Source: CBDFKQ01 sp965248855 (GTDB lineage: Bacteria > Bacteroidota > Bacteroidia > Cytophagales > 172606-1). From it: DNA of 64,000 nt. The translations under genes were made by a program, and so were the position numbers. The stretch lies in the NCBI GenBank assembly GCA_965248855.1, contig CBDFKQ010000012.1, positions 62,001 to 126,000 of the forward strand. Reading direction: 5' to 3'. Numbering within the stretch: position 1 is the stretch's first letter; each line of letters opens with the position of its first letter. The notes below the pieces were generated by a model. The model had not been told where the DNA came from and ran no database searches. It saw only the letters and a program-made list of their open reading frames with translations. Below, in pieces: positions 26,096 through 33,974 of the stretch.

Positions 26096-27589
26096 ATGAA
26101 ATATTTAAGTCTTAGAAACATTATTTTAATTTCTTTATTTTTCAGGATACTAGCCGTCATTTTTTCAAAAGGTTTTGCTTTTTCTGATGATCATTTTGAG
26201 ATAATTGAAATAGCACAAAGCTGGTTGGATGGTGTTCCTTTTACAGCAAAAGGTGAAATTTATTTATTCAGCCTATTATATGTTGGTTTACATACCATTA
26301 TTCTTCGTGCATGTGAAAGTTTAGGAATTTACAATCCTGAAGTTAAAATGTACATGGTAAGGTTATTTCATTCCTTATTTTCTTTATTTACTGTTTACTA
26401 TGGTTATAAATTAACTGAAGTTTTATGCAGGAAATTTAATAACGAAATTAAAATTTTCAATTTTTCTTTACCACAATTAGTAGGTTTAATACTTGGTATC
26501 TTTTGGTTATTTCCCTTTATGAGTGTGAGAAGTTTGAGGGAATTCTTTTGTATACCATTTCTCATAGCAGGATTTTATTTTTTAATTTCAGATAAAAACA
26601 ACACACCTCTTAAAAATTTAATAATCTCAACTTTCTTATTTGCTTTTGCTTTTGATGTGCGTTACCAAACTATTTTTTTTCCTTTAGGAGTAGGCTTGGT
26701 TTTACTTTTTAATAAACAAACTTTTAAGGGCGCTATTATTTTTGGTTTTTTATTTATCTTTTTTGTTTCCATAACCCAACTATTGTTCGATTATTTATAT
26801 TGGGGAAGCCCTATTGCTTCTATACAAGCATATACTGCTTATAATGCTACACATTCTGCTGAATACCCACAGGGAGATTGGTTTATGTACATACTTACTA
26901 TTGGAGGTTTATTACTGGCACCCGCTTGTTTTTTGTTTTTTATAGGTTTCTTTTATAACCTGCAAAAATATTTAATTATTTTCATTCCAACTGCGTTATT
27001 TTTTATTTTCCACTCTTATTTCCCTAACAAACAGGAAAGGTTTATTTTACCCATGCTCCCTTTTATTATCATATTAGGAATAATAGGTTTCGCGGAATAT
27101 TATTCTAAAAATAATAACAAACAATGGGTTAAACAAAGTACGAAAGTATTGCTTGTATACTTTTTGGTGTTGAACACCATTGGTTTAATTGCATTGACAT
27201 TTACTTATACAAAACGATCCAGGGTTGAAAGCATGACCTACTTATATAAAAAAGATGATGTTAAAAATATCGTTTTTGAAGGTGAAGGAGAAATTCCCTT
27301 CCCTCCTATTTTTTATTTAGGTAAACGAATAAATTATTTTGAAATAAAAGCAGACAAGGATGTTAAAGTTTTAAAAAAAGAGATTGAAACCGGAATCAAT
27401 GTAAAACCAAATTATCTGATTATAACAGGCTCTAATAACTTAAAGCAGAGAGAAGAAAGGATGAAAACAATTTTCCCTGATATGAAAGAAGAGAAAGCCA
27501 TTGTACCGGGCTTTGTTGATAATATAGCTTTCTATTTAAATCCCGAACACAATGTTAATGAAACCTGGTACATTTATAAGATTAAGTAA
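26096..27589 (+). CDS. GT22/GT39-like membrane glycosyltransferase
   Basis: 497 residues with about nine membrane helices. The first loop has GFAFSDDHFEI, the acidic pair expected of GT-C glycosyltransferases, and the stretch FPNKQERFILPMLPF (about 302-316) matches the HKExRF-type motif of GT22 (PIG-B/Alg9 mannosyltransferases). It probably moves a sugar from a polyprenyl-phosphate donor to an envelope glycan or lipid on the periplasmic side. The C-terminal ~100 residues are soluble. The acceptor is unknown. There are no other glycan genes nearby, so it is an isolated copy. Confidence 0.8.
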   Translation: MKYLSLRNIILISLFFRILAVIFSKGFAFSDDHFEIIEIAQSWLDGVPFTAKGEIYLFSLLYVGLHTIILRACESLGIYNPEVKMYMVRLFHSLFSLFTVYYGYKLTEVLCRKFNNEIKIFNFSLPQLVGLILGIFWLFPFMSVRSLREFFCIPFLIAGFYFLISDKNNTPLKNLIISTFLFAFAFDVRYQTIFFPLGVGLVLLFNKQTFKGAIIFGFLFIFFVSITQLLFDYLYWGSPIASIQAYTAYNATHSAEYPQGDWFMYILTIGGLLLAPACFLFFIGFFYNLQKYLIIFIPTALFFIFHSYFPNKQERFILPMLPFIIILGIIGFAEYYSKNNNKQWVKQSTKVLLVYFLVLNTIGLIALTFTYTKRSRVESMTYLYKKDDVKNIVFEGEGEIPFPPIFYLGKRINYFEIKADKDVKVLKKEIETGINVKPNYLIITGSNNLKQREERMKTIFPDMKEEKAIVPGFVDNIAFYLNPEHNVNETWYIYKIK

Positions 27590-27688
27590 GATGATTATTT
27601 AAATTCAAAAAATTAATTTGTACTTTTATTAACAAAGTTTTATAATTTAGCGATGTAATTAATAATTACAATCATAAAATTAAATATT

Positions 27689-27832
27689 ATGAAAAAATCC
27701 GGTGTAATTATTTTAATATTATTTTCCTTCATCGCATTAGAAGCTTGCCACTATTCGCCACAATCACAAACCTGGCATCCCAAAGGTCATGGCTCTTTAA
27801 GTACAAAAAAGCCAAGGGCGTATCGTAAGTAA
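27689..27832 (+). CDS. Small lipoprotein (47 residues)
   Basis: ATG AAA AAA TCC opens a 47-codon frame with a complete lipoprotein signal: basic MKKSG, hydrophobic core VIILILFSFIA and lipobox LEAC (Cys 20). The mature part is 28 residues, basic and rich in His, Ser and Lys, ending in KKPRAYRK. It is too small for routine gene calling but has all hallmarks of an exported lipoprotein. I do not recognise a family; similar tiny lipoproteins are frequent in Bacteroidota. It lies between the mannosyltransferase and cmk genes. Confidence 0.6.
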   Translation: MKKSGVIILILFSFIALEACHYSPQSQTWHPKGHGSLSTKKPRAYRK

Positions 27833-27922
27833 TTTTTATTATTTTCATATATAAAAAATGCATTCGATTTTTAAAAATTGAATCCCTCTGTTTCCTACAT
27901 TTATATATTCCGTCAATATCTT

Positions 27923-27930
27923 TACTTTTG
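27923..27930 (+). promoter_or_regulatory. Possible -7 promoter box of cmk
   Basis: TACTTTTG matches TAnnTTTG exactly, 46 bases before the cmk ATG. No clear TTTG lies at the right distance upstream, so this is tentative. Confidence 0.3.
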
Positions 27931-27976
27931 CTAAAGATGAGCATTACTCTATATTTCGTATATCATTAAAATATAA

Positions 27977-28678
27977 ATGAAAAAAATTATTATTGCCATT
28001 GATGGCTATTCCGGATGCGGGAAAAGCACAACAGCTAAAATTGTGGCATCTCGAATGGGTTATATTTACATTGATACCGGTGCAATGTATAGGGCAGTTA
28101 CATTATATTTTATAAAAAATAATATAGATTTAAATAATATTGAGCAAATAGAAAAATCATTAAAAAATATTGACATAGAGTTTATAAGAAATAAAGCAAC
28201 GAATAAGGTTGAAACAATTTTAAATGGAGCAAATATAGATGGGGAAATAAGAAAAATGTATGTTTCTGAAATGGTAAGTCCGGTAAGTGCCATTGCTTTG
28301 GTGAGAAAACAAATGGTGAGCTTACAACAAAACATGGGCAAGAAGAAAGGAATTGTAATGGATGGAAGAGATATTGGAACTGTTGTTTTTCCCGGTGCTG
28401 AATTAAAAGTTTTTATGAATGCAGACTTAAAAATACGTGCATATAGAAGGAAATTAGAACTCTTGGAAAAAGGCGATGACGTGGATGTGACTGAAATAAT
28501 GGAAAATTTACGTAAACGTGATCAAATCGATACTACTCGTATCGAAAGTCCTTTAAAGCAGGCTAATGATGCTTATTATTTAGATACCACTCATATTACT
28601 ACTGATGAACAGGCAGATTATGTTATTAATCTAGCTATTGGCAAGAAAATTGCAAAAACAATTAATAGCAATGATTAA
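27977..28678 (+). CDS. cmk: Cytidylate kinase
   Basis: 233 residues. The P-loop is GYSGCGKST (10-18), followed by YIDTGAMYRAVTLY (about 31-44), the CMP-binding VSPVSAIALVRKQMV and DGRDIGTVVFPGA motifs, and the RDQIDTTR lid. It phosphorylates CMP and dCMP. It lies 50 bases upstream of ispH on the same strand; cmk and ispH adjacency is widely conserved in bacteria, so an operon is likely. Confidence 0.97.
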   Translation: MKKIIIAIDGYSGCGKSTTAKIVASRMGYIYIDTGAMYRAVTLYFIKNNIDLNNIEQIEKSLKNIDIEFIRNKATNKVETILNGANIDGEIRKMYVSEMVSPVSAIALVRKQMVSLQQNMGKKKGIVMDGRDIGTVVFPGAELKVFMNADLKIRAYRRKLELLEKGDDVDVTEIMENLRKRDQIDTTRIESPLKQANDAYYLDTTHITTDEQADYVINLAIGKKIAKTINSND

Positions 28679-28728
28679 AATGGTTTTATATTATATCAAT
28701 ACCTTTTAATAGTATTAACATATATAAC

Positions 28729-29631
28729 ATGCAGGTTACGATTGATAAAAATTCGGGTTATTGTTTTGGTGTTGAATATGCTATACAAATGGCTGAAGAT
28801 GAATTAGCTGATTCTAAAACATTATTTTGTCTTGGAGATATTGTTCATAACAATATGGAGGTTGAAAGGTTAAACAAAAAAGGACTTAAAATTATTGATC
28901 GCGATCAAATGAAAGAACTTCATGACTGCAAAGTTTTAATAAGAGCGCATGGAGAACCTCCTGAAACATATCAACTGGCTTTAAAAAATAATATTGAATT
29001 AATTGATGCTTCTTGCCCTGTTGTTTTAAAATTACAAAACAGAATTAAATATTCTTTTGATAAAATGGCTGAACATAAAGGTCAAATTGTAATTTATGGT
29101 CAGAAAGGACATGCAGAAGTGATTGGATTAAATGGACAAACCAACGACAGTTCTATAATTGTCACCACCGAAGATGATTTAAAACAAGTTGATTTTACAA
29201 AGCCAATCAGTTTTTACAGTCAGACTACAAAAAGTACAGAGGGCTTTTATAAAATGAAAGCACTGATTGAAGAAAAAATTAAAGAAGCAACTCTTGATAA
29301 AAACAACTCTGATAACATTGATATTTTTGATGCTAATGATAGTATTTGCAGGCAGGTGTCTAACAGGGAACCACAATTAGAAAAATTTTCAAAAGAACAT
29401 GACGTGGTTTTGTTTGTAAGCGGAAAGAAAAGTTCTAACGGAAAAGCATTATACAGTGTTTGCAAAAAAAATAATGAAAGGAGTTTTTTTATAGAAAATG
29501 AATTAGAAATTGATCCTTTGTGGTTTAATGAAAACGATTCTATAGGTATTTGTGGTGCTACTTCAACTCCAATGTGGTTAATGGAAAATGTTTCTCAATT
29601 CGTGCTGGGGTTGGATGTTGCAGTCATATAA
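28729..29631 (+). CDS. ispH: 4-hydroxy-3-methylbut-2-enyl diphosphate reductase
   Basis: 300 residues. The three cysteines that hold the [4Fe-4S] cluster are C12 (SGYCFGV), C96 (DASCPVV) and C207 (DSICRQVSNRE). CGATSTP near the C-terminus is also conserved. It makes IPP and DMAPP in the last step of the MEP pathway, linking it functionally to the Fe-S genes at 17-19 kb. It follows cmk closely and ends at a perfect-stem terminator. Confidence 0.97.
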   Translation: MQVTIDKNSGYCFGVEYAIQMAEDELADSKTLFCLGDIVHNNMEVERLNKKGLKIIDRDQMKELHDCKVLIRAHGEPPETYQLALKNNIELIDASCPVVLKLQNRIKYSFDKMAEHKGQIVIYGQKGHAEVIGLNGQTNDSSIIVTTEDDLKQVDFTKPISFYSQTTKSTEGFYKMKALIEEKIKEATLDKNNSDNIDIFDANDSICRQVSNREPQLEKFSKEHDVVLFVSGKKSSNGKALYSVCKKNNERSFFIENELEIDPLWFNENDSIGICGATSTPMWLMENVSQFVLGLDVAVI

Positions 29632-29653
29632 TTTAATTATCATTTGTAATCAT

Positions 29654-29687
29654 AGCCAATAAGTTTAAAAACTTATTGGCTTTTTTA
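29654..29687 (+). terminator. Terminator after ispH
   Basis: AGCCAATAAGTTT pairs with AAACTTATTGGCT around a 2-base gap, followed by six Ts. Confidence 0.9.
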
Positions 29688-29754
29688 ATTAAAAAATAAA
29701 TATTAGTTACATTCTTAAACTTTTTTCATCAATTTTATAAAAAAATAAAACATC

Positions 29755-30057
29755 ATGAAAAAGTCTAAGTTTATTTTAGTTGGACTTACCCTTATTTTAG
29801 CACAATCCTGCAAAGAAGAACCACCAAAAGACGAATGGATTTCAGGAGAAAAAAATAGCAGAGATACACTTGTAAATGGCAGCAGATACAGAAGTTATCA
29901 TGGAATGTATTATCCGATTTTTTTAAATAGAATTTCTCCACGCACCTATCAGGGATCGAATTTGCATGAAATTTCTAAACCGGGTTTCTCACCTGTGAGA
30001 TCGGGCGGATTTGGATCTACCTCAAGGAGTTCATCTTCGCATTCATATGGTTCGTAA
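29755..30057 (+). CDS. YgiB-like small lipoprotein
   Basis: 100 residues. A lipoprotein signal ends at Cys 19 (LILAQSC). The mature part begins with a charged stretch and ends in a Gly/Ser/Arg-rich tail, SGGFGSTSRSSSSHSYGS. This tail resembles the C-terminus of enterobacterial YgiB (DUF1190), which ends in RGGFG plus a Ser/Gly-rich tail. YgiB is encoded next to YgiC, an ATP-grasp protein, and here the next gene is a YgiC-like ATP-grasp beginning at the base after this stop. The resemblance is in context and tail only; the rest is not recognisably DUF1190. Confidence 0.65.
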   Translation: MKKSKFILVGLTLILAQSCKEEPPKDEWISGEKNSRDTLVNGSRYRSYHGMYYPIFLNRISPRTYQGSNLHEISKPGFSPVRSGGFGSTSRSSSSHSYGS

Positions 30058-31188
30058 ATGGACAGATATAAAATAAAACCCCGCCCCAATTGGCAAAAAA
30101 TTGTTGAATCTCAAGGATTAAATTTTCATTCCTCAGATAATATTTATTGGGATGAATCCGCACATTATATTTTCAGGGAAAAAGAAATTTTAGAAATTGA
30201 AACTGCTACCAATGAGCTTTTTGAAATGTGCCTGAAGGCAGTACAACACATTTTTGACAATAAATTATTTCCGGATTTTAATATTCCCGATCAATTTATT
30301 GAGCTTTTAGAATACTCTTGGGAGAAAGATTTACCATCCATTTATGGAAGATTTGACCTTGCTTATGATGGAAAAGAAATTAAAATGTTAGAATTCAATG
30401 CCGATACACCTACATCATTATTAGAAGCATCTGTTATTCAATGGTATTGGCTGCAAGACGTGGATGCCGGAAAAGACCAGTTTAATTCTATTCACGAAAG
30501 ATTAATTGCACATTTAAAAAATTTAGAACCTTATTTTTATTCCGGCGACTTCCATTTTTCTTGTGCGAAAGATACTGAAGAAGATTATTTAACGGTTGCC
30601 TATATTATGGATTGCGCGCAACAAGCAGGCTATAATGTGAAATTTATTTATATAGATGATATTGTTTATAATGATAAAAAAAACAAATTTCAAGGTATTG
30701 ATAAAGAAGATATAGTTAATATTTTCAAGTTGTATCCTTATGAATGGATGATGAAGGAAGAGTTTGGTAAATACCTAATTAGTACAAAAGATAAAACAAA
30801 TTGGGTAGAACCGGCATGGAAAGCTTTATTATCTAATAAAATGATTTTAAAAGTGCTTTGGGATATTTTTCCCAATCATAAATATTTATTGGAAACAAAT
30901 ATTTCACCTCTCCAATATTCATACGTTCGAAAACCAAAACTTTCCAGAGAAGGCGCGAACGTACAAATTGTTGAAAACGGAAGAATTAAAGCAGAAACAA
31001 AAGGTGAATATGGAAGAGAAGGTTATATCTATCAGGAATATTTTAAAATACCACATTTCGATCAAAACTTCCCTGTTTTAGGCAGTTGGATAATTGGAGG
31101 AGAAGCAGCCGGTATGGGAATACGTGAATCAAATTCAATAATTACAGATAATTCAAGTCGTTTTATTCCTCATTATTTTATTAAATAA
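30058..31188 (+). CDS. Glutathionylspermidine synthase-like ATP-grasp protein (YgiC/YjfC family)
   Basis: 376 residues, close to the family length (PF03738). Characteristic stretches are YGRFDLAYDGKEIKMLEFNADTPTS (about 100-124), LYPYEWMMKEEFGKY, PAWKALLSNKMILKVLWD, YVRKPKLSREGANV and YIYQEYFKIPHFD. The family shares the synthetase half of GspSA, but YgiC-type members lack proven glutathionylspermidine activity. It joins an amine and a carboxylate with ATP; the substrates here are unknown. The ATG follows the stop of the lipoprotein gene without a gap, so they are one operon. Confidence 0.92.
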   Translation: MDRYKIKPRPNWQKIVESQGLNFHSSDNIYWDESAHYIFREKEILEIETATNELFEMCLKAVQHIFDNKLFPDFNIPDQFIELLEYSWEKDLPSIYGRFDLAYDGKEIKMLEFNADTPTSLLEASVIQWYWLQDVDAGKDQFNSIHERLIAHLKNLEPYFYSGDFHFSCAKDTEEDYLTVAYIMDCAQQAGYNVKFIYIDDIVYNDKKNKFQGIDKEDIVNIFKLYPYEWMMKEEFGKYLISTKDKTNWVEPAWKALLSNKMILKVLWDIFPNHKYLLETNISPLQYSYVRKPKLSREGANVQIVENGRIKAETKGEYGREGYIYQEYFKIPHFDQNFPVLGSWIIGGEAAGMGIRESNSIITDNSSRFIPHYFIK

Positions 31189-31200
31189 ATAAAATAATTT

Positions 31201-31827
31201 TCAATTTAAATTTTCATCAATAGTTCCGGTTTCTTCAGCATTCTCATTAAATACCGATACATTAAAAGTTAATCTGTGAAGAGGTGTGTGCCCATGTTTT
31301 AAAATGGCCTTCCGATGAAATAATGTAGCATATGCAAAATTAGTTTCCCAACCATATTGAGGATAGTTTTTTGCATGGTTAGCCATTAATTCATCTCTGT
31401 AAGTTTTTGCCAATACGGATGCAGCAGCAATTGAAAGAAATTTTGCATCGCCCTTAACAATGCAAACGTGCGACACAAAAGGAAAAGGTGTAAACCTGTT
31501 ACCATCTATTAATAATAACTCCGGTATTACCATTAATTGTTCAACAGCCTTATGCATGGCTAAAAAAGAGGCGCGTAAAATATTTATCTCGTCAATTACT
31601 ACATTACAAACTTCTGCAATTGCATAACATATTGCTTCTCTTTTTATTTCTTCTTTTAATAATTCTCTTTGCCCTGCAGTAAGTTGTTTGGAATCTGTTA
31701 ATAAATTATGTTTATAATCTTTAGGTAAAATCACGGCAGCAGCCACAACAGGACCGGCTAAACAACCTCTGCCTGCTTCATCTAAACCTGCCTCAACTAA
31801 TTTTGATGTATATGCAGAGCTTAACAT
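31201..31827 (-). CDS. rnhB: Ribonuclease HII
   Basis: 208 residues. LDEAGRGCLAGPVVAA gives the catalytic D16 and E17, LLIDGNRF supplies the next Asp, and ASVLAKTYRDEL contains the last. It removes RNA from RNA-DNA hybrids and misincorporated ribonucleotides. It is convergent with the ATP-grasp gene (12 bases between stops) and divergent from the Nudix gene. Confidence 0.97.
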   Translation of the reverse strand: MLSSAYTSKLVEAGLDEAGRGCLAGPVVAAAVILPKDYKHNLLTDSKQLTAGQRELLKEEIKREAICYAIAEVCNVVIDEINILRASFLAMHKAVEQLMVIPELLLIDGNRFTPFPFVSHVCIVKGDAKFLSIAAASVLAKTYRDELMANHAKNYPQYGWETNFAYATLFHRKAILKHGHTPLHRLTFNVSVFNENAEETGTIDENLN

Positions 31828-31909
31828 TAAATTTATTTTTTAATATTCTCTTTTAAAATTAATTTTGAATTCAAAACAAATTTAACAAAAATAAAATTAA
31901 TAATTTCGA

Positions 31910-32449
31910 ATGGAAAACCCGTGGACGTTACTTTCAAGTCAAGATATTTATAGCAACCCATGGATACATTTAAGAGAAGATAAAGTATTAAATCCAAATG
32001 GCGGAGATGGAATATATGGAGTAGTAAGTTTTAAAAATATAGCTATAGGTATTATCCCGTTGGACGAAGAAAATAATATTTGGCTTGTTGGCCAGTTTAG
32101 ATATCCTTTAAACGAATATTCCTGGGAAATACCCGAAGGCGGTGGAATAAAAAATACTGATCCATTAGATTCTGCAAAAAGAGAATTAAAAGAAGAAACA
32201 GGATTGACAGCACAAAAATGGTCATTCCTTGCCCGCATGCATACTTCAAATTCTGTTACTGATGAAGAAGCACTAATTTATTTAGCAGAAGTACTTACAC
32301 CCGGTGAAAGTGAACCTGAAGAAACAGAACAATTAAAAGTAAAAAAAATACACTTAAGTGAAGCTGTGGATATGGTAATGAGAAATGAAATTACAGATTC
32401 AATGTCGGTTTATGGAATTTTAAAATTGGCCAGATTGTTAAAAATTTAA
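31910..32449 (+). CDS. Nudix hydrolase, ADP-ribose pyrophosphatase-like
   Basis: 179 residues. The Nudix box runs GGGIKNTDPLDSAKRELKEE then TGL; the glutamate at G-x5-E is Asp here. QFRYPLNEYSWEIPEGG before the box is the ADP-ribose pyrophosphatase pattern, and MHTSNSVTDEEALIYLAE matches the C-terminal half. It would hydrolyse ADP-ribose or a similar nucleotide sugar. It starts 83 bases from rnhB in the opposite direction. The window has a second Nudix enzyme at 23405. Confidence 0.92.
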   Translation: MENPWTLLSSQDIYSNPWIHLREDKVLNPNGGDGIYGVVSFKNIAIGIIPLDEENNIWLVGQFRYPLNEYSWEIPEGGGIKNTDPLDSAKRELKEETGLTAQKWSFLARMHTSNSVTDEEALIYLAEVLTPGESEPEETEQLKVKKIHLSEAVDMVMRNEITDSMSVYGILKLARLLKI

Positions 32450-32470
32450 TTATTTAATTTGAAAGATGGT

Positions 32471-32512
32471 TTTAATTATGAATATACTGATATTGATAAA
32501 CTCATAATTAAA
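32471..32512. repeat. Hairpin containing an inverted TTTATCAATAT core
   Basis: TTTAATTATGA pairs with TCATAATTAAA around a 20-base loop. Read on the minus strand the centre is ATGAGTTTATCAATATCA, the same as at 24125. It may act as the terminator of the Nudix gene that ends 22 bases upstream. Confidence 0.5.
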
Positions 32513-32626
32513 AATATTTTATTATCGTAATTATTTATTGGCTTGCGAATTTTAAGTAGAAATCATTTTAAAAGTGTTAAAAGGAATTTTAGAGGTTAAG
32601 GTTTAATAAAAAATGTTAAAAATTAA

Positions 32627-32657
32627 TTTGAATCAATAAATTCTTTTCATAGTATTG
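32627..32657 (+). promoter_or_regulatory. Promoter of tRNA-Cys
   Basis: TTTG at 32627-32630, a 19-base spacer and TAGTATTG at 32650-32657 fit the Bacteroidota housekeeping promoter (TAnnTTTG with one mismatch). The tRNA begins 16 bases downstream. Confidence 0.6.
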
Positions 32658-32672
32658 CAACCTGATTTTTAA

Positions 32673-32743
32673 GGTCCTGTGGCCGAGTGGCTAGGCAGGG
32701 CTCTGCAAAAGCCCCTACAGCGGTTCGAATCCGCTCGGGACCT
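32673..32743 (+). tRNA. tRNA-Cys (GCA)
   Basis: 71 bases fold into a cloverleaf. The acceptor stem is GGTCCTG with CGGGACC, the anticodon stem GGGCT/AGCCC holds the loop CTGCAAA with anticodon GCA, and the T arm is AGCGG-TTCGAAT-CCGCT. The discriminator base is T (U73), the identity base for cysteine. The CCA end is not encoded, which fits the CCA-adding enzyme at 11.8 kb. Confidence 0.95.
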
Positions 32744-32786
32744 CTCTTGAAAATTAAGTAACTAATTATCAACTATTTTAGTTAAT

Positions 32787-32834
32787 AATCCGAAAAAAAG
32801 GTATCTAATTGGTACACACTTTTCGGATTTTTTT
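32787..32834 (+). terminator. Terminator of tRNA-Cys
   Basis: AATCCGAAAA pairs with TTTTCGGATT across a 23-base loop and is followed by a run of Ts. Confidence 0.8.
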
Positions 32835-32948
32835 ATTCAGGCCATTCTTCAACAGAACAAATAAATCAAATTGAAATAAAAGATTATATGAAAATATTTG
32901 TAACTAATGTTCAAATATTATTCCCTTCAAATTATAAAACATACTCAT

Positions 32949-33860
32949 ATGTTGGAAATTAAAATATTTATTCAAAATTCATTACATAAAAAAGTATTAC
33001 CGTTACTGATGATTTTTATTTTTTCATCAATTCAAAACCTTTTTTCTCAAACTTTATTTGAACAAAATGCAATAAAAGAAATAATAATAACTGAGCAAAA
33101 ATTCTCGATTGAATCGCAATTTAAAGGTTTAAAAGAAGGTTTTTTGTCAAATATGGATACTTCAGCTTTAAGTGTGAATCAGGATGGATTATACAAAATG
33201 TATGGATTCTGGAAAAAGAAACCTGATAATTTGCAAGGTTTGGTATGGTACCCTACTGATGTTATTGTTAGCAGTGATAAACTATGGGCAGTTACTAACG
33301 GAGTGGCTTATTCAAAGTCAGAAAACGACTCTGTATATAAAAAAAAATTAAATTATTTTACAGTTTGGAAAAGAGAGAATTCAAATCAACCTTATAAATT
33401 TATTTTTGACGATGGTATAAGCTATTCAGGTAGTGAATCTGATTCAAATATTATTCATTCAATTTTAATAAAACAATCCGGTACAAATGACATTAAAATA
33501 ATTGCTCAAAATAAAAAAACAATAGAAGAAGCAGTTAAAAATTATCAAACAACCGGATCGCATTTTCCGGCTAACGCTCTCTCCTTTTTTCACTCTCAAT
33601 TTTCTATACTCCTTTCTAATCATTCCATAATAAGGAATAAAAAAGACCTTATCTTTCAAAAAGTTATCCCTCGTGAAACTTCTACAACCTTAAACCAAGT
33701 TCATAAAATTTTCAATAAAAGTGGAAATATGGCAATGTTTTATCACAAAATTACATTATCAGAAAATAATGAAAATAAAAAAACGGGTTATATTATTAGT
33801 ATTTGGTCAATTATAGATTCCAGTCCTAAAATAATTTCTATGTTTATAAGCGTTAATTAA
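32949..33860 (+). CDS. Exported protein with SnoaL/NTF2-like domain(s)
   Basis: About 303 residues from ATG 32949, which places a signal peptide (KKVLPLLMIFIFSSIQNLFSQ) near the start; an in-frame ATG at 32907 is possible but adds an unlikely 14-residue lead. Residues about 40-155 carry the pattern of secreted DUF4440/NTF2-like proteins: an FKGLKEGFLSNMDTSAL helix, LVWYPTDVIVSSDKLWAVTNGVAY and FTVWKRENSNQPYKFIFDDGISY. The second half (about 165-290) seems to repeat the fold less clearly. It is probably periplasmic; no ligand or reaction can be assigned. Confidence 0.65.
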   Translation: MLEIKIFIQNSLHKKVLPLLMIFIFSSIQNLFSQTLFEQNAIKEIIITEQKFSIESQFKGLKEGFLSNMDTSALSVNQDGLYKMYGFWKKKPDNLQGLVWYPTDVIVSSDKLWAVTNGVAYSKSENDSVYKKKLNYFTVWKRENSNQPYKFIFDDGISYSGSESDSNIIHSILIKQSGTNDIKIIAQNKKTIEEAVKNYQTTGSHFPANALSFFHSQFSILLSNHSIIRNKKDLIFQKVIPRETSTTLNQVHKIFNKSGNMAMFYHKITLSENNENKKTGYIISIWSIIDSSPKIISMFISVN

Positions 33861-33974
33861 CTTTATAATCAATTACAAAATTAACAAAACATAATTTTGT
33901 TTTAGGTGGAATGCTATTTTATTTTAATGTAGTTTCGAGCAGAATTTGAAATATTATTCTTCAATAATAAATTT

